A stretch of DNA of 38,268 bases from an uncultured Sinobacteraceae bacterium (GTDB taxonomy: Bacteria > Pseudomonadota > Gammaproteobacteria > Steroidobacterales > Steroidobacteraceae), in assembly GCA_937902995.1 (NCBI GenBank), contig CALEKY010000079.1, forward strand, positions 1-38,268. The letters are read 5' to 3'. Position numbers and translations under genes: made by a program. The first letter of the stretch is position 1; each line of letters opens with the position of its first letter. The notes under the pieces were generated by a model. The model did no database searches. It worked only from the letters and a program-made list of their open reading frames with translations, and was not told the origin of the DNA. Shown here piece after piece: positions 23,139 through 31,247 of the stretch.

Positions 23139-23908
23139 TGACGCCGCGCGATTCCATTTCTCGAGCGATCCGCACGGCCAAGGAAAAGAACGGCGCGGCG
23201 CTCATCGCCTACATCACGGCCGGATTTCCGACGAAGCAGGCATTTCGCGAGATTCTCGCCAACGTCGGCAAGGAGGCCGATGTGATCGAGGTCGGGGTGC
23301 CGTTTACGGATCCCATGGCCGACGGTACGACGATTCAGCGTTCGAGCCGCGTCGCGCTCGAGCAAGGCACGTCGTTGGCGTGGATTCTCGAAGAGCTCGC
23401 CGGAATTCCGCGTGAGTCGCGTCCGCCGGTGTTGCTCATGAGCTATCTCAATCCGTTGCTCGCTTTCGGTTTCGATCGGTTGCCGAAAGCGGCTGCGGAA
23501 GCGGGCGTTGCCGGATTCATCGTGCCCGATCTGCCGATGGAAGAATGCGACGACATGCGGCGCGCGCTCGATGCGGAAGGTCTTGCGCTCGTGCAGTTCG
23601 TCACGCCGGTCACGCCCGAGTCGCGCATGAAGCTGTTGTGCGAAGGCACGAGCGGTTTCGTGTATGCCGTCACGATGACGGGTACCACCGGCAAGAACGT
23701 GGCGGTGCCGCAGGAAGTGCTCGATTACTTCGCTCGCGTGAAGGCGATCTCGCCGCATCCGGTGTGCGCAGGTTTCGGTATTCGCAGCCGCGAGCAAGTC
23801 GCAGCGCTCGCCCCGTACGTCGACGGCGTGATCGTCGGCTCTGCGCTCGTCGAAGTGATCGAGCGCGGCGAGGATCCGGCGGCGTTCCTGCGCGGGCTCA
23901 AGGGCTGA
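23138..23908 (+). CDS. trpA: Tryptophan synthase alpha chain
   Basis: This 256-residue (beta/alpha)8 subunit splits indole-3-glycerol phosphate and passes indole through a tunnel to TrpB. The catalytic glutamate and aspartate lie in VIEVGVPFTDPMADG. The phosphate-binding parts are CAGFGIRSREQV and GVIVGSALVEVIE. Loop 6 reads TMTGTTGKN rather than the more common RAGVTG, a divergent but recognised variant. It ends the operon; a weak hairpin follows. Confidence 0.93.
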   Translation: MTPRDSISRAIRTAKEKNGAALIAYITAGFPTKQAFREILANVGKEADVIEVGVPFTDPMADGTTIQRSSRVALEQGTSLAWILEELAGIPRESRPPVLLMSYLNPLLAFGFDRLPKAAAEAGVAGFIVPDLPMEECDDMRRALDAEGLALVQFVTPVTPESRMKLLCEGTSGFVYAVTMTGTTGKNVAVPQEVLDYFARVKAISPHPVCAGFGIRSREQVAALAPYVDGVIVGSALVEVIERGEDPAAFLRGLKG

Positions 23909-23918
23909 CTGCACCGCA

Positions 23919-23931
23919 GGCTTCGCAAGCC
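23919..23931 (+). terminator. Weak hairpin after trpA
   Basis: GGCTT, loop CGC, AAGCC lies 10 bases after the trpA stop, followed by a G-rich then T-containing stretch (GGGTTTG). It is a plausible but weak end for the trp transcript. Confidence 0.3.
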
Positions 23932-24044
23932 GGGTTTGTAAAACTTTCACGCCCGCCGTAGGAGGAACATTCGCGTCCGTCGGCTCTTAACCCGCCTGAA
24001 CCCAACTCGAGCAAGTCGCTCGACAACATGGGCGAAGGCGGGCG

Positions 24045-24389
24045 ATGGCGAAAAATACCTCCGGCGGATGGTTCAGCAGGCTGTTTCGGTCCAAGGCCGT
24101 GCAGCCGCAGCGCGCTCGAGCTGCCAATCCCTGGCACGCTGTATCCATCATTCCCGGCGAGCATGCATGTGCGGCTGCATACCGCTTCGCCGGCCAGCGG
24201 TTTCTGGCGAGTCAGGCACCGCGGCTGCCGCTGCCGACGTGCGATGTCGCCTACTGTACCTGTCGCTTCAAGCACCACAACGATCGGCGCGCGGGTCCGC
24301 GTCGCCACAGCGATATGGGCGCGATATCGCCTCACTATGCGGGTGAGGAGCGGCGCCGCACTCGCGGACGCCGATCGACGGATCAGTAA
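24045..24389 (+). CDS. Small conserved protein with a Cys/His cluster
   Basis: This 114-residue protein has a short basic N-terminus (GGWFSRLFRSK), a central NPWHAVSIIPGEHACAAA, then LPTCDVAYCTCRFKHHNDRR and a strongly basic tail with several RR pairs. The cysteines and HH of the C-x(4)-C-x-C-x(4)-HH stretch could bind a metal; that is inference. I believe similar short proteins occur in Gammaproteobacteria, but I know of no function. An overlapping 153-residue frame starting at 24028 lacks these patterns and is rejected. Confidence 0.75.
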   Translation: MAKNTSGGWFSRLFRSKAVQPQRARAANPWHAVSIIPGEHACAAAYRFAGQRFLASQAPRLPLPTCDVAYCTCRFKHHNDRRAGPRRHSDMGAISPHYAGEERRRTRGRRSTDQ

Positions 24390-24410
24390 GCGAGATCGAG
24401 CTGCTACGGT

Positions 24411-24443
24411 GCCAAGCGCGTTAGAGCGAGCCGATCGCTTGGC
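24411..24443. terminator. Hairpin between convergent genes
   Basis: GCCAAGCG (24411-24418) and CGCTTGGC (24436-24443) form a perfect 8-bp stem with a 17-nt loop. It lies between the stop codons of the small Cys/His protein and the EAL protein, fitting a shared terminator without T-runs. Confidence 0.4.
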
Positions 24444-24453
24444 GAATGTTCGG

Positions 24454-26166
24454 TCAGTTATTGCTCGGTTGGGGAGCGAACGCCGATAGACGGCTTTGAG
24501 TTTTCAGCATGTCGGCTTCGGTCAGCTCCGGCATCTCGGCTTGCAGGCGGGTGATGAGCGTAACGAACTCATTGGCCGGTACGGCGGGGCTGCAGTAGTA
24601 GCCTTGATATTGATCGCAACCCAGCTCGCGCAGGAATTCGAATTGTTGATGCGTCTCCACGCCTTCGGCGACGACTCGCAATCTCAGGCTGTGCGCGAGC
24701 GAGATGATCGCGCGGACGATGGATGCATCGTCCGAGCTCGTCAGCAGATCGCGAATGAAGCTGCGGTCGATCTTGAGCTTGTCGAGCGGGAACCGGCGCA
24801 GGTAGCTCAGGCTCGAGTAGCCGGTGCCGAAATCGTCGATCGAAATGTGTACGCCCATCGCGCTCAGCGACTCCAGCGTGCGCGCAGACTCCTCCGGGTT
24901 GCTCATGAGGACGCTTTCCGTCAGCTCGAGCTCGAGGTAGCCGGGTTGCAGCTGCGCTTCTTCCAGAGCCGAACGCACGACGTCGACCAGATCGGCATCG
25001 TGGAACTGTTTCGCGGATAGATTGACCGCAATGCGTACGGGCGACATCCCGCCGTCGAGCCATTCGCGCATGTGTCGGCACGCCTGGCGCAACACCCATT
25101 CGCCGAGCGGCAGGATCAAACCGGTTTCCTCGGCCACCGGGATGAATACGTTCGGCGGCACCATGCCGCGCGTCGGATGGCGCCAGCGGAGCAGTGCTTC
25201 GGCGCTGCGGACACGCCCGGTGGCGATATCGACTTTCGGCTGGAAGTGCAGCTCGAGCTCGTTGCGCTCGAGTGCCTCGCGCAAATCGGTCTCGAGCGCG
25301 AGCTGATCGTCGTTGATGCGGCTCATCTCGGCCGCGTAGAAGCGGTAAGTGCCGCGCGCCGTCGATTTGGCGTAACGCATCGCCGTGTTCGCCCGGCTCA
25401 GCAGTTTCGGAAACGAATCGCCGTCGAGCGGGAACATGCTGATACCGATCGTCATCGAAGGGCGCACATTGAGCGTTCCGGCTTGAAACGCGTGCCGCTG
25501 CAGCGAGTCGAGAATCTTCGCGGCAACCGCTTCGGCGTCTTGCGCGCTGCGCAGATCGGTTGCGAGCACGGTGAATTCATCGCTGGCCAGGCGCGCAAGC
25601 ATGTCGCTCCTGCGCAGCACCCGACGCAAGCAGCGGGAGATGTCGAGCAGCAGCTCATCGCCGATGTGGTGGCCGAGCGAATCGTTGATGGCTCGCAAGC
25701 GATCGACGTTCAGTACCAAGACGGCCACTTGTCTGGAGCGGCGCTGCGCTTCGGCGATCGCGTCCTTGGCTTGCTCGGCAACGGCAACCCGATTCGGAAG
25801 ACCGGTTAAAGCATCGACGCGCTGAGCGTAGGCAGCTGGATACGCCGCGGTCGTATATCGACTCGATGCATTCGTCGTTCGCCAGCGCTGCAATGCCGCC
25901 ACGGCGATCGCGCCTTCGAGCACGCCGAGCGCAAAGGCGACGATGTGTCCGACCTCCAACGTTATCTGCCAACCTACGAGGCGTGCCAATGCCAGGCACA
26001 TCAGCCAAAACGCGATGCCGAGCAGCACCGCTTGCCCGGTCGTGGCGGCCAGGGATCTCGGACGCGCGGACCTCTCCGGTGCGACGAATCTGAGCAACGC
26101 ATACGACGCCAGGATTGCGAGCGCAATCGAGCCGTTGACGATCCAAGTCTCGTAAGTGCCTTGCAT
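24454..26166 (-). CDS. Membrane-bound EAL phosphodiesterase with degenerate GGDEF domain
   Basis: This 570-residue protein has three predicted membrane helices (about 8-29, 42-64 and 71-92), then a GGDEF domain (about 115-275) and an EAL domain (about 295-550). The GGDEF signature reads ASDEF (194-198), so cyclase activity is probably lost; such domains often bind GTP and regulate the EAL part. The EAL domain looks intact: EALLRW (323-328), DDFGTGYSSLSYL and VAEGVET keep the metal and catalytic residues. It should hydrolyse cyclic di-GMP at the inner membrane. The signal sensed by the membrane part is unknown. It diverges from the LOG-family gene. Confidence 0.9.
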   Translation of the reverse strand: MQGTYETWIVNGSIALAILASYALLRFVAPERSARPRSLAATTGQAVLLGIAFWLMCLALARLVGWQITLEVGHIVAFALGVLEGAIAVAALQRWRTTNASSRYTTAAYPAAYAQRVDALTGLPNRVAVAEQAKDAIAEAQRRSRQVAVLVLNVDRLRAINDSLGHHIGDELLLDISRCLRRVLRRSDMLARLASDEFTVLATDLRSAQDAEAVAAKILDSLQRHAFQAGTLNVRPSMTIGISMFPLDGDSFPKLLSRANTAMRYAKSTARGTYRFYAAEMSRINDDQLALETDLREALERNELELHFQPKVDIATGRVRSAEALLRWRHPTRGMVPPNVFIPVAEETGLILPLGEWVLRQACRHMREWLDGGMSPVRIAVNLSAKQFHDADLVDVVRSALEEAQLQPGYLELELTESVLMSNPEESARTLESLSAMGVHISIDDFGTGYSSLSYLRRFPLDKLKIDRSFIRDLLTSSDDASIVRAIISLAHSLRLRVVAEGVETHQQFEFLRELGCDQYQGYYCSPAVPANEFVTLITRLQAEMPELTEADMLKTQSRLSAFAPQPSNN

Positions 26167-26359
26167 GTGATGTAAGAAGCCGAGCCCGACCGGGACTCGA
26201 TCAAGTTCGCTATCGGGCGGCCTGGGGCACGCTTGAGACGCCTGGGCAAACGTTGCCCGTGTCGGGCGACGTCGATTCGTAAAACTGAGGCCTGCGTCTC
26301 AATCGAGCGCTCGGGTATCCGCAAAGCGCACCGTTCACATAAGGTGGCAGAATTGCGCC

Positions 26360-26911
26360 ATGCGGAAATTGTGTCTCTTCTGTGGCTCGAAACCCGGAAT
26401 CGGCGAACGCTATGTCGCCATGGCCCGCGAGGTCGGTCGATTGATTGCCGAACGGAGCGTCGCGATCGTGTACGGCGGCGGTCGCGTCGGCTTGATGGGT
26501 GCGTTGGCCGACGGGGCGCTCGCGGCGGGCGGCCGAGTGATCGGCGTGATCCCTCAGATGCTGATCTCTCGCGAGATCGGCCACACGGCGCTCGGCGAGC
26601 TGCACGTCGTGCGCACGATGGCCGAGCGCAAGGAACTCATGATCAAGTTGTCGGACGGCTTTCTCGCCTTGCCAGGCGGTACCGGGACGATGGATGAGCT
26701 GTTCGAGGCCTGGACCTGGACGCAACTCGGGTTGCACGACAAGCCGTGCGCGCTGCTCAACTTCGAGGGCTACTACGATCCGCTCATTGCCTTCGTCGAT
26801 CGTGCGGTGAGCGAGGGATTCCTCGATGCACGCAATCGCGCGAATCTCTGGGTGGACGACGATCCGGTGCGCCTGATCGAGCGTTTATGCGCCGCGACGG
26901 ACGACGAATGA
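26360..26911 (+). CDS. LOG-family nucleoside 5'-monophosphate phosphoribohydrolase
   Basis: This 183-residue, TIGR00730-type protein has the phosphoribohydrolase motif PGGTGTMDE (105-113) and the substrate arginine in MAERKELM (87-94). The family cleaves cytokinin or purine nucleoside monophosphates to free base and ribose 5-phosphate. In bacteria without plant hosts the role is probably nucleotide turnover. It is often misnamed lysine decarboxylase. It lies 82 bases upstream of panD on the same strand. Confidence 0.9.
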   Translation: MRKLCLFCGSKPGIGERYVAMAREVGRLIAERSVAIVYGGGRVGLMGALADGALAAGGRVIGVIPQMLISREIGHTALGELHVVRTMAERKELMIKLSDGFLALPGGTGTMDELFEAWTWTQLGLHDKPCALLNFEGYYDPLIAFVDRAVSEGFLDARNRANLWVDDDPVRLIERLCAATDDE

Positions 26912-26993
26912 ACGTGCCCTTGACACCCCAGGGACCGCCCTGCAGCCTTGCTGGCCCCCTGTGCCCCATTCAGTCAGGAGTCTTCGAACACCC

Positions 26994-27371
26994 ATGCTCC
27001 GTACCATGCTTCAAGCCAAGCTGCATCGCGTCCGTGTGACGGAAGCCGACCTCGATTACGAGGGCTCCTGCGGAATCGATGAAGCGCTGTTGGAGATCTC
27101 CGGCTTGCGCGAGAACCAATACATCGAGATCTACAATATTTCGAACGGTGAGCGTTTCAGCACGTACATCATCAAGGCACCGCGCGGCTCGGGCACGATC
27201 TCTCTCAACGGCGCCGCGGCACGCAAGGCGATGGTCGGCGATAAGCTGATCATTGCCGCGTACTCGCAGTACAGCGAAGAAGAGCTCGAGAACTATGCAC
27301 CCGTCGTCGTGCTCGTCGACGAGCACAACCGGCCGCGGCTCAAGCCGGTAACGCAGGCGAGCACGAGTTGA
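26994..27371 (+). CDS. panD: Aspartate 1-decarboxylase precursor
   Basis: This 125-residue enzyme makes beta-alanine for pantothenate and coenzyme A. It is made as an inactive chain that cleaves itself between G24 and S25 (DYEGSCG), leaving a pyruvoyl group on the new N-terminus. Other family features are RGSGTISLNGAAAR and LIIAAY. The start at 26994 is chosen because MLRTMLQAKLHR matches the usual N-terminus; CAGGAG lies 13 bases upstream. No panB or panC is visible nearby. Confidence 0.95.
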   Translation: MLRTMLQAKLHRVRVTEADLDYEGSCGIDEALLEISGLRENQYIEIYNISNGERFSTYIIKAPRGSGTISLNGAAARKAMVGDKLIIAAYSQYSEEELENYAPVVVLVDEHNRPRLKPVTQASTS

Positions 27372-27417
27372 TCTCGGCGCGCAACAATCGCGCCATTGCA
27401 GCATTCATTGGAACCGC

Positions 27418-28074
27418 ATGGAATTCATCGCCTGGCTGATCGATTTCATATTGCACATCGACCAGCACCTCGAGGAGCTCGTCGCGCAATATCATCTCTG
27501 GATCTACGCGATCCTGTTCTTGATCGTGTTCTGCGAAACCGGCCTCGTCGTCACGCCGTTCCTGCCCGGCGATTCCTTGTTGTTTGCAGTGGGCATGCTC
27601 GCGGCTGCGGATCCCAGCGGCACGCTCGACGCCACGATCATTTGGCTGTTGCTGATTGCCGCGGCCATTCTCGGCAATGAAACGAATTTTCGGATCGGTC
27701 GCATGATCGGCCCGCGCGCATTCAGCGGGAACATTCGGTGGTTGAAGCGCGAGTACTTGCTGCGGACGCAAGAGTTCTATGAGAAGCACGGCGGCAAGAC
27801 CATCGTCTTGTCGCGTTTCGTACCGATCATCCGCACGTTCGCGCCGTTCGTGGCGGGCGTGGGGCAGATGGAGCGTCGACGCTTCGCCGCATACAACTTC
27901 GCCGGCGGCTTCGCGTGGGTGACGATTTTCATCTGGGCCGGCTACTTGTTCGGCAACGTGCCGATCATCAAGGACAACTTCGGGCTGGTGACGATCTGCA
28001 TCATCGTCGTGTCCTTGCTGCCGGTGGTTTGGGGATTGCTCAAGCCCGCGCCAGCGGCCAAGTCGTCCGGCTGA
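27418..28074 (+). CDS. DedA-family membrane protein
   Basis: This 218-residue inner-membrane protein has about five hydrophobic segments. Family signatures are FCETGLVVTPFLPGDSLLF, with the conserved acidic residues, and RFVPIIRTFAPFVAGVGQM, with two essential arginines. DedA proteins are thought to recycle undecaprenyl phosphate or move lipids, depending on the proton-motive force. The central motif GNETNFRIGR has N where many members have D. It is 46 bases after panD with no evident functional link. Confidence 0.88.
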   Translation: MEFIAWLIDFILHIDQHLEELVAQYHLWIYAILFLIVFCETGLVVTPFLPGDSLLFAVGMLAAADPSGTLDATIIWLLLIAAAILGNETNFRIGRMIGPRAFSGNIRWLKREYLLRTQEFYEKHGGKTIVLSRFVPIIRTFAPFVAGVGQMERRRFAAYNFAGGFAWVTIFIWAGYLFGNVPIIKDNFGLVTICIIVVSLLPVVWGLLKPAPAAKSSG

Positions 28075-28087
28075 TATCGAGGCTCAC

Positions 28088-28783
28088 ATGACGGCCATCA
28101 CGATCGCGCGACGTTTCAACGGCCCGCCCAATTCGGGTAACGGCGGCTATAGTGCAGGACTGATCGCAACGACCATCGGCGAAAGCGTTGCGGTGCGCTT
28201 GCATGCGCCGGTCCCGCTCGATCGCGAGCTGATCGTGGGCGAGCGGCGCGACGATACGTGGGAAATTCGCGCCGGCGACGAGCTGATCGCTAGCGCGCGT
28301 CCTGTGCGAGTCGAAGCGGAGATCCCTGCGCCGCCGAGCTACGCCGATGCGCTGGCTGCATCGAAGCGTTATCCAGGCTTTCAGCAGCATACGTTTCCGA
28401 CGTGTTTCGTATGCGGTCCCGCGCGGAAGCGGCACGACGGTTTGTGCGTGTTTCCGGGCGCGGTAACCGGAACGCGTTTGTTCGCAGCGCCCTGGATTCC
28501 CGATGAGACGCTGGACAACGGCTCAGGGAAAGTGCGTCCCGAATTCATCTGGGCAGCGCTCGACTGTCCGGGCTATTTCGCCTCGGCCTATCCGACGCAC
28601 GCCGTTCTCGGCGAGCTCGCCGTACACATCGACCGCCTCGTACACGTCGACGAACCTTGCGTCGTCATCGGCTGGCCCATCGACAGCGCAGGCCGCAAGC
28701 ACCGCGCAGGCACCGCGCTGTTCGATGAAGACGGCGAGCGCTGTGCGGTTGGGGTGGCGACGTGGGTGGAGCTGAAGAAATAG
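28088..28783 (+). CDS. Hotdog-like hypothetical protein, possible thioesterase
   Basis: This 231-residue protein starts 13 bases after the DedA gene. Early residues read FNGPPNSGNGGYSAG, reminiscent of acyl-CoA thioesterase N-termini. The middle has FPTCFVCGPARKRHDGL with a C-x-x-C. The second half (about 150-231) looks like a beta-rich hotdog repeat. A double-hotdog thioesterase is my best guess, not a firm assignment. There are no membrane segments. The stop codon TAG leads straight into a heptad array. Confidence 0.6.
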   Translation: MTAITIARRFNGPPNSGNGGYSAGLIATTIGESVAVRLHAPVPLDRELIVGERRDDTWEIRAGDELIASARPVRVEAEIPAPPSYADALAASKRYPGFQQHTFPTCFVCGPARKRHDGLCVFPGAVTGTRLFAAPWIPDETLDNGSGKVRPEFIWAALDCPGYFASAYPTHAVLGELAVHIDRLVHVDEPCVVIGWPIDSAGRKHRAGTALFDEDGERCAVGVATWVELKK

Positions 28784-28957
28784 GGCGCGGGGCTTGGGGC
28801 TCGGGGCCGAGGCGCGGCCGCGGTTCTAAGCGGCGACAGGCTACAGGCGTCGGGCGACTGTTGGGCGCGCGGGTGAGGGGTCGTGCGCAAACACGCACTT
28901 GAGAAAGGGAGCGCGAAGCGCGCTGCCTACAGCCTGCAGTCTCCAGCCTACAGCCTG
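28783..28957. repeat. Paired inverted heptad arrays before the ubiB stop
   Basis: The left part has GGGGCTT and GGGGCTC units (28789-28809), then units such as GGCGACA and GGCTACA (28832-28859). The right array (28923-28957), read on the minus strand, has five 7-nt units of the types CAGGCTG and TAGGCTG. It ends on the base before the ubiB stop codon (28958-28960). The genes converge here, and the core between the arms has no open gene. Confidence 0.7.
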
Positions 28958-30595
28958 TTATTTTCTCGCGTACCAATAGCTCATCGCACTCACTGCGACG
29001 AGCACGAAGCCCGGCCATGCCGGATCGCGGTCGACGGCGAGCCACACGATGCCGCCGAGCAAGCCCACGGCCGAAATCAACACGCGATCGCGCCGCCGAG
29101 ATTCTTCGCGTAGCTGGGCGCGCATCAGGCTGGCGCTTTGTTCGGCGATGGGCAGTGTCAGTCGGCGATCGGAGGCCCGCTGCACGAAGAGCTGTGTCAG
29201 GTGCGGGAGCTTGCGAACCGCATCGATGAACACCGGTAACTGTTCGCGCGCTTCCTTCCAGACGCCTTTCAGGCTGTAGCGCTCGCGCATCCATTGCTTG
29301 AGCAGCGGCTGTGCCGTCTGCCACAGATCGAGATCGGGATAGAGCTGCCGTCCGACGCCTTCGATCTGCAACAGGGTTTTCTGCAACAACAACAGCTGCG
29401 GCTGCATCTGTGCATCGAAGCGCTGTGCCGTTTCGAACAAATTGATGAGCAGATGGCCGAACGAGATTTCCTTGAGCGGCTTGTTCGCAATCGGCTCGCA
29501 GACGGTGCGCACGGCGGCTTCGAGCTCGTCGACGCGCACGTGTGCAGGCACCCATTCGGATTCGATGAAGAGCTCGGCGATGCGCCGGTAGTCGTGCTCG
29601 AAGAACGCGAGGAATTTTTCCGCCAGGTAGTGCTGATCGCGCGGATCGAGACTGCCGACGATGCCGAAATCGACGGCCGCGTAGCGCGGATGCTCGGGAT
29701 CGTCGAGCAACACGAAAATGTTGCCCGGGTGCATGTCGGCATGAAAGAAATTGTGGCGAAACGCCTGCGTGAAAAAGATCTCGACGCCGTTTTCCGCGAG
29801 CCGCTTGATGTTCGCGTTGCGACGTTTGAGCTCGGGAATGTCGTTGATCAGCACGCCGCGCACGCGCTCCATGACCAGAACGTTCTTGCGGCAGTAATCC
29901 CAGTAGATCTCGGGTACGTACAAGAGGTGCGATCCGGCGAAGTTGCGTTTGAGCTGTGCGGCATTCGCCGCCTCGCGCATGAGATCGAGCTCATCGAGAA
30001 TGGTCTTCTCGTACTCTTTCACGAGCTCGACCGGCCGCAGCCGTTCGGCCTGAGACCAATAGCGATTCGCGAGATCGGCGAGCGCGTGCATCACCTCGAG
30101 GTCGCGCTCGATCAGACGGCGAATGCCCGGACGCACGACCTTGACGACGACCTCCTTGCCGTCTTTGAGCGTTGCTGCATGCACTTGCGCAATCGTTGCG
30201 GCAGCGAGCGGTTGCTCGTCGAAGCTCGCAAACGCTTCGCTGACGGGGCGGCCGTACGCTTCTTCGATGATGCGTTTGGCCTCGGCTCCGCTGAACGGAG
30301 GAACGCGGTCCTGAAGCTTCTCGAGCTCGTCTGCGATATCGCGCGGCAACAGATCGCGGCGCGTCGAGAGCATCTGGCCGAATTTCATGAAAATCGGTCC
30401 GAGCTCTTCGAGCGCGAGGCGCAGGCGTTCGCCGCGCGAGCCGGCACGTTCGCGGTGGAACCACGTGGCGGGCGAGAGATAGAACGCGAAGCGCAGCGGC
30501 CGGAACAGATGCGTCGCGAGAATGATGTCGTCCAACCCGTGTCTGACGAGCACGCGTTGGATCTGCAGGAGCCGCGAGAGAACGCGAACGTGCAT
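28958..30595 (-). CDS. ubiB: Ubiquinone biosynthesis atypical kinase UbiB
   Basis: This 545-residue ABC1/ADCK-family protein is needed for aerobic ubiquinone synthesis. It carries the family motif KFGQ (71-74), the alanine-rich loop AAATIAQVH (131-139) that replaces a protein-kinase glycine loop, K152 (VVVKVVRPG), HADMHPGN and VDFGIVG. Two C-terminal hydrophobic segments anchor it to the membrane (near ISAVGLLGGIVWLAV and FVLVAVSAMSYWYA). It lies 8 bases downstream of ubiJ, a usual partner. Confidence 0.94.
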   Translation of the reverse strand: MHVRVLSRLLQIQRVLVRHGLDDIILATHLFRPLRFAFYLSPATWFHRERAGSRGERLRLALEELGPIFMKFGQMLSTRRDLLPRDIADELEKLQDRVPPFSGAEAKRIIEEAYGRPVSEAFASFDEQPLAAATIAQVHAATLKDGKEVVVKVVRPGIRRLIERDLEVMHALADLANRYWSQAERLRPVELVKEYEKTILDELDLMREAANAAQLKRNFAGSHLLYVPEIYWDYCRKNVLVMERVRGVLINDIPELKRRNANIKRLAENGVEIFFTQAFRHNFFHADMHPGNIFVLLDDPEHPRYAAVDFGIVGSLDPRDQHYLAEKFLAFFEHDYRRIAELFIESEWVPAHVRVDELEAAVRTVCEPIANKPLKEISFGHLLINLFETAQRFDAQMQPQLLLLQKTLLQIEGVGRQLYPDLDLWQTAQPLLKQWMRERYSLKGVWKEAREQLPVFIDAVRKLPHLTQLFVQRASDRRLTLPIAEQSASLMRAQLREESRRRDRVLISAVGLLGGIVWLAVDRDPAWPGFVLVAVSAMSYWYARK

Positions 30596-30603
30596 GCGTC
30601 GCG

Positions 30604-31203
30604 TCAGTGCCGGGTATGTTGTTGCTGCAAGCGCGCGATGCGCGCTTCGAGTCGCGCGACGTCGTCGCGCAGCCGATCCACCTCGGAAAAGAGCTCGTCG
30701 GCTTCCGTTCGTGTGGGCAGGTCGCGGCTCTCTTCGGTCAGGAATTCGGCGAGATTCTGCGTGAACGTATCGAGCGCACGGCGGCCGAAGCCGATCGCCG
30801 TGCGTGCGGCATTGCCGATCTGATGTGCGGCGACGTCGCCGACGATGCGGGACAGCTCTTCTTCGAGATCGGGTTGCGCGGCTTTGAGCAGCTCGCTGAA
30901 GGCTTGCGCGACTTCCGCGTCGCCTTGCACGTGGAGGGCGCCGCCGCGCACGACATTCTCGGGCGCCGAGCCGACGAGCCGCAGAAACGCAAGCGGTGTC
31001 CCACGCAACGACGCTGCCGGCGGATCTGAGTCGGTCGTATCGATGCTCATGCGCTCGCCGTCGGAGCGAAAATAGAGGTCCAACGGCAATCCGGTCATGT
31101 GCAACGCGAGCACCTTGCCTTCGAGCTGCTTGCAGAGTCTTCGGGCGACTGCCGAGCCCGCGATGTTGCGGTTCAGGACCGATTCGAAGGGGGAGAGACG
31201 CAT
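30604..31203 (-). CDS. ubiJ: Ubiquinone biosynthesis accessory factor UbiJ
   Basis: This 199-residue protein has an SCP2-type lipid-binding domain (about 15-115; LALHMTGLPLDLYFRSDG, GALHVQGDAEVAQAF) and a C-terminal coiled coil (SEVDRLRDDVARLEARIARLQQQ). UbiJ binds ubiquinone intermediates in the soluble Ubi complex with UbiK. The family is short and poorly conserved, so position between ubiE and ubiB is a main part of the evidence. Confidence 0.9.
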   Translation of the reverse strand: MRLSPFESVLNRNIAGSAVARRLCKQLEGKVLALHMTGLPLDLYFRSDGERMSIDTTDSDPPAASLRGTPLAFLRLVGSAPENVVRGGALHVQGDAEVAQAFSELLKAAQPDLEEELSRIVGDVAAHQIGNAARTAIGFGRRALDTFTQNLAEFLTEESRDLPTRTEADELFSEVDRLRDDVARLEARIARLQQQHTRH

Positions 31204-31247
31204 AGCGATCGATTACGGTTCAACGGCAGTGGCCATGCAGAGGTGAC

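Noticed and set aside
24028..24489. Alternative 153-residue plus-strand frame over the small Cys/His protein
   Set aside because: Composition is arginine-rich with no conserved pattern. The 114-residue frame has conserved-looking motifs and ends cleanly before the hairpin.
26360..26911. Lysine decarboxylase
   Set aside because: This is a frequent misannotation of the LOG family. PGGTGTMDE is the phosphoribohydrolase motif.
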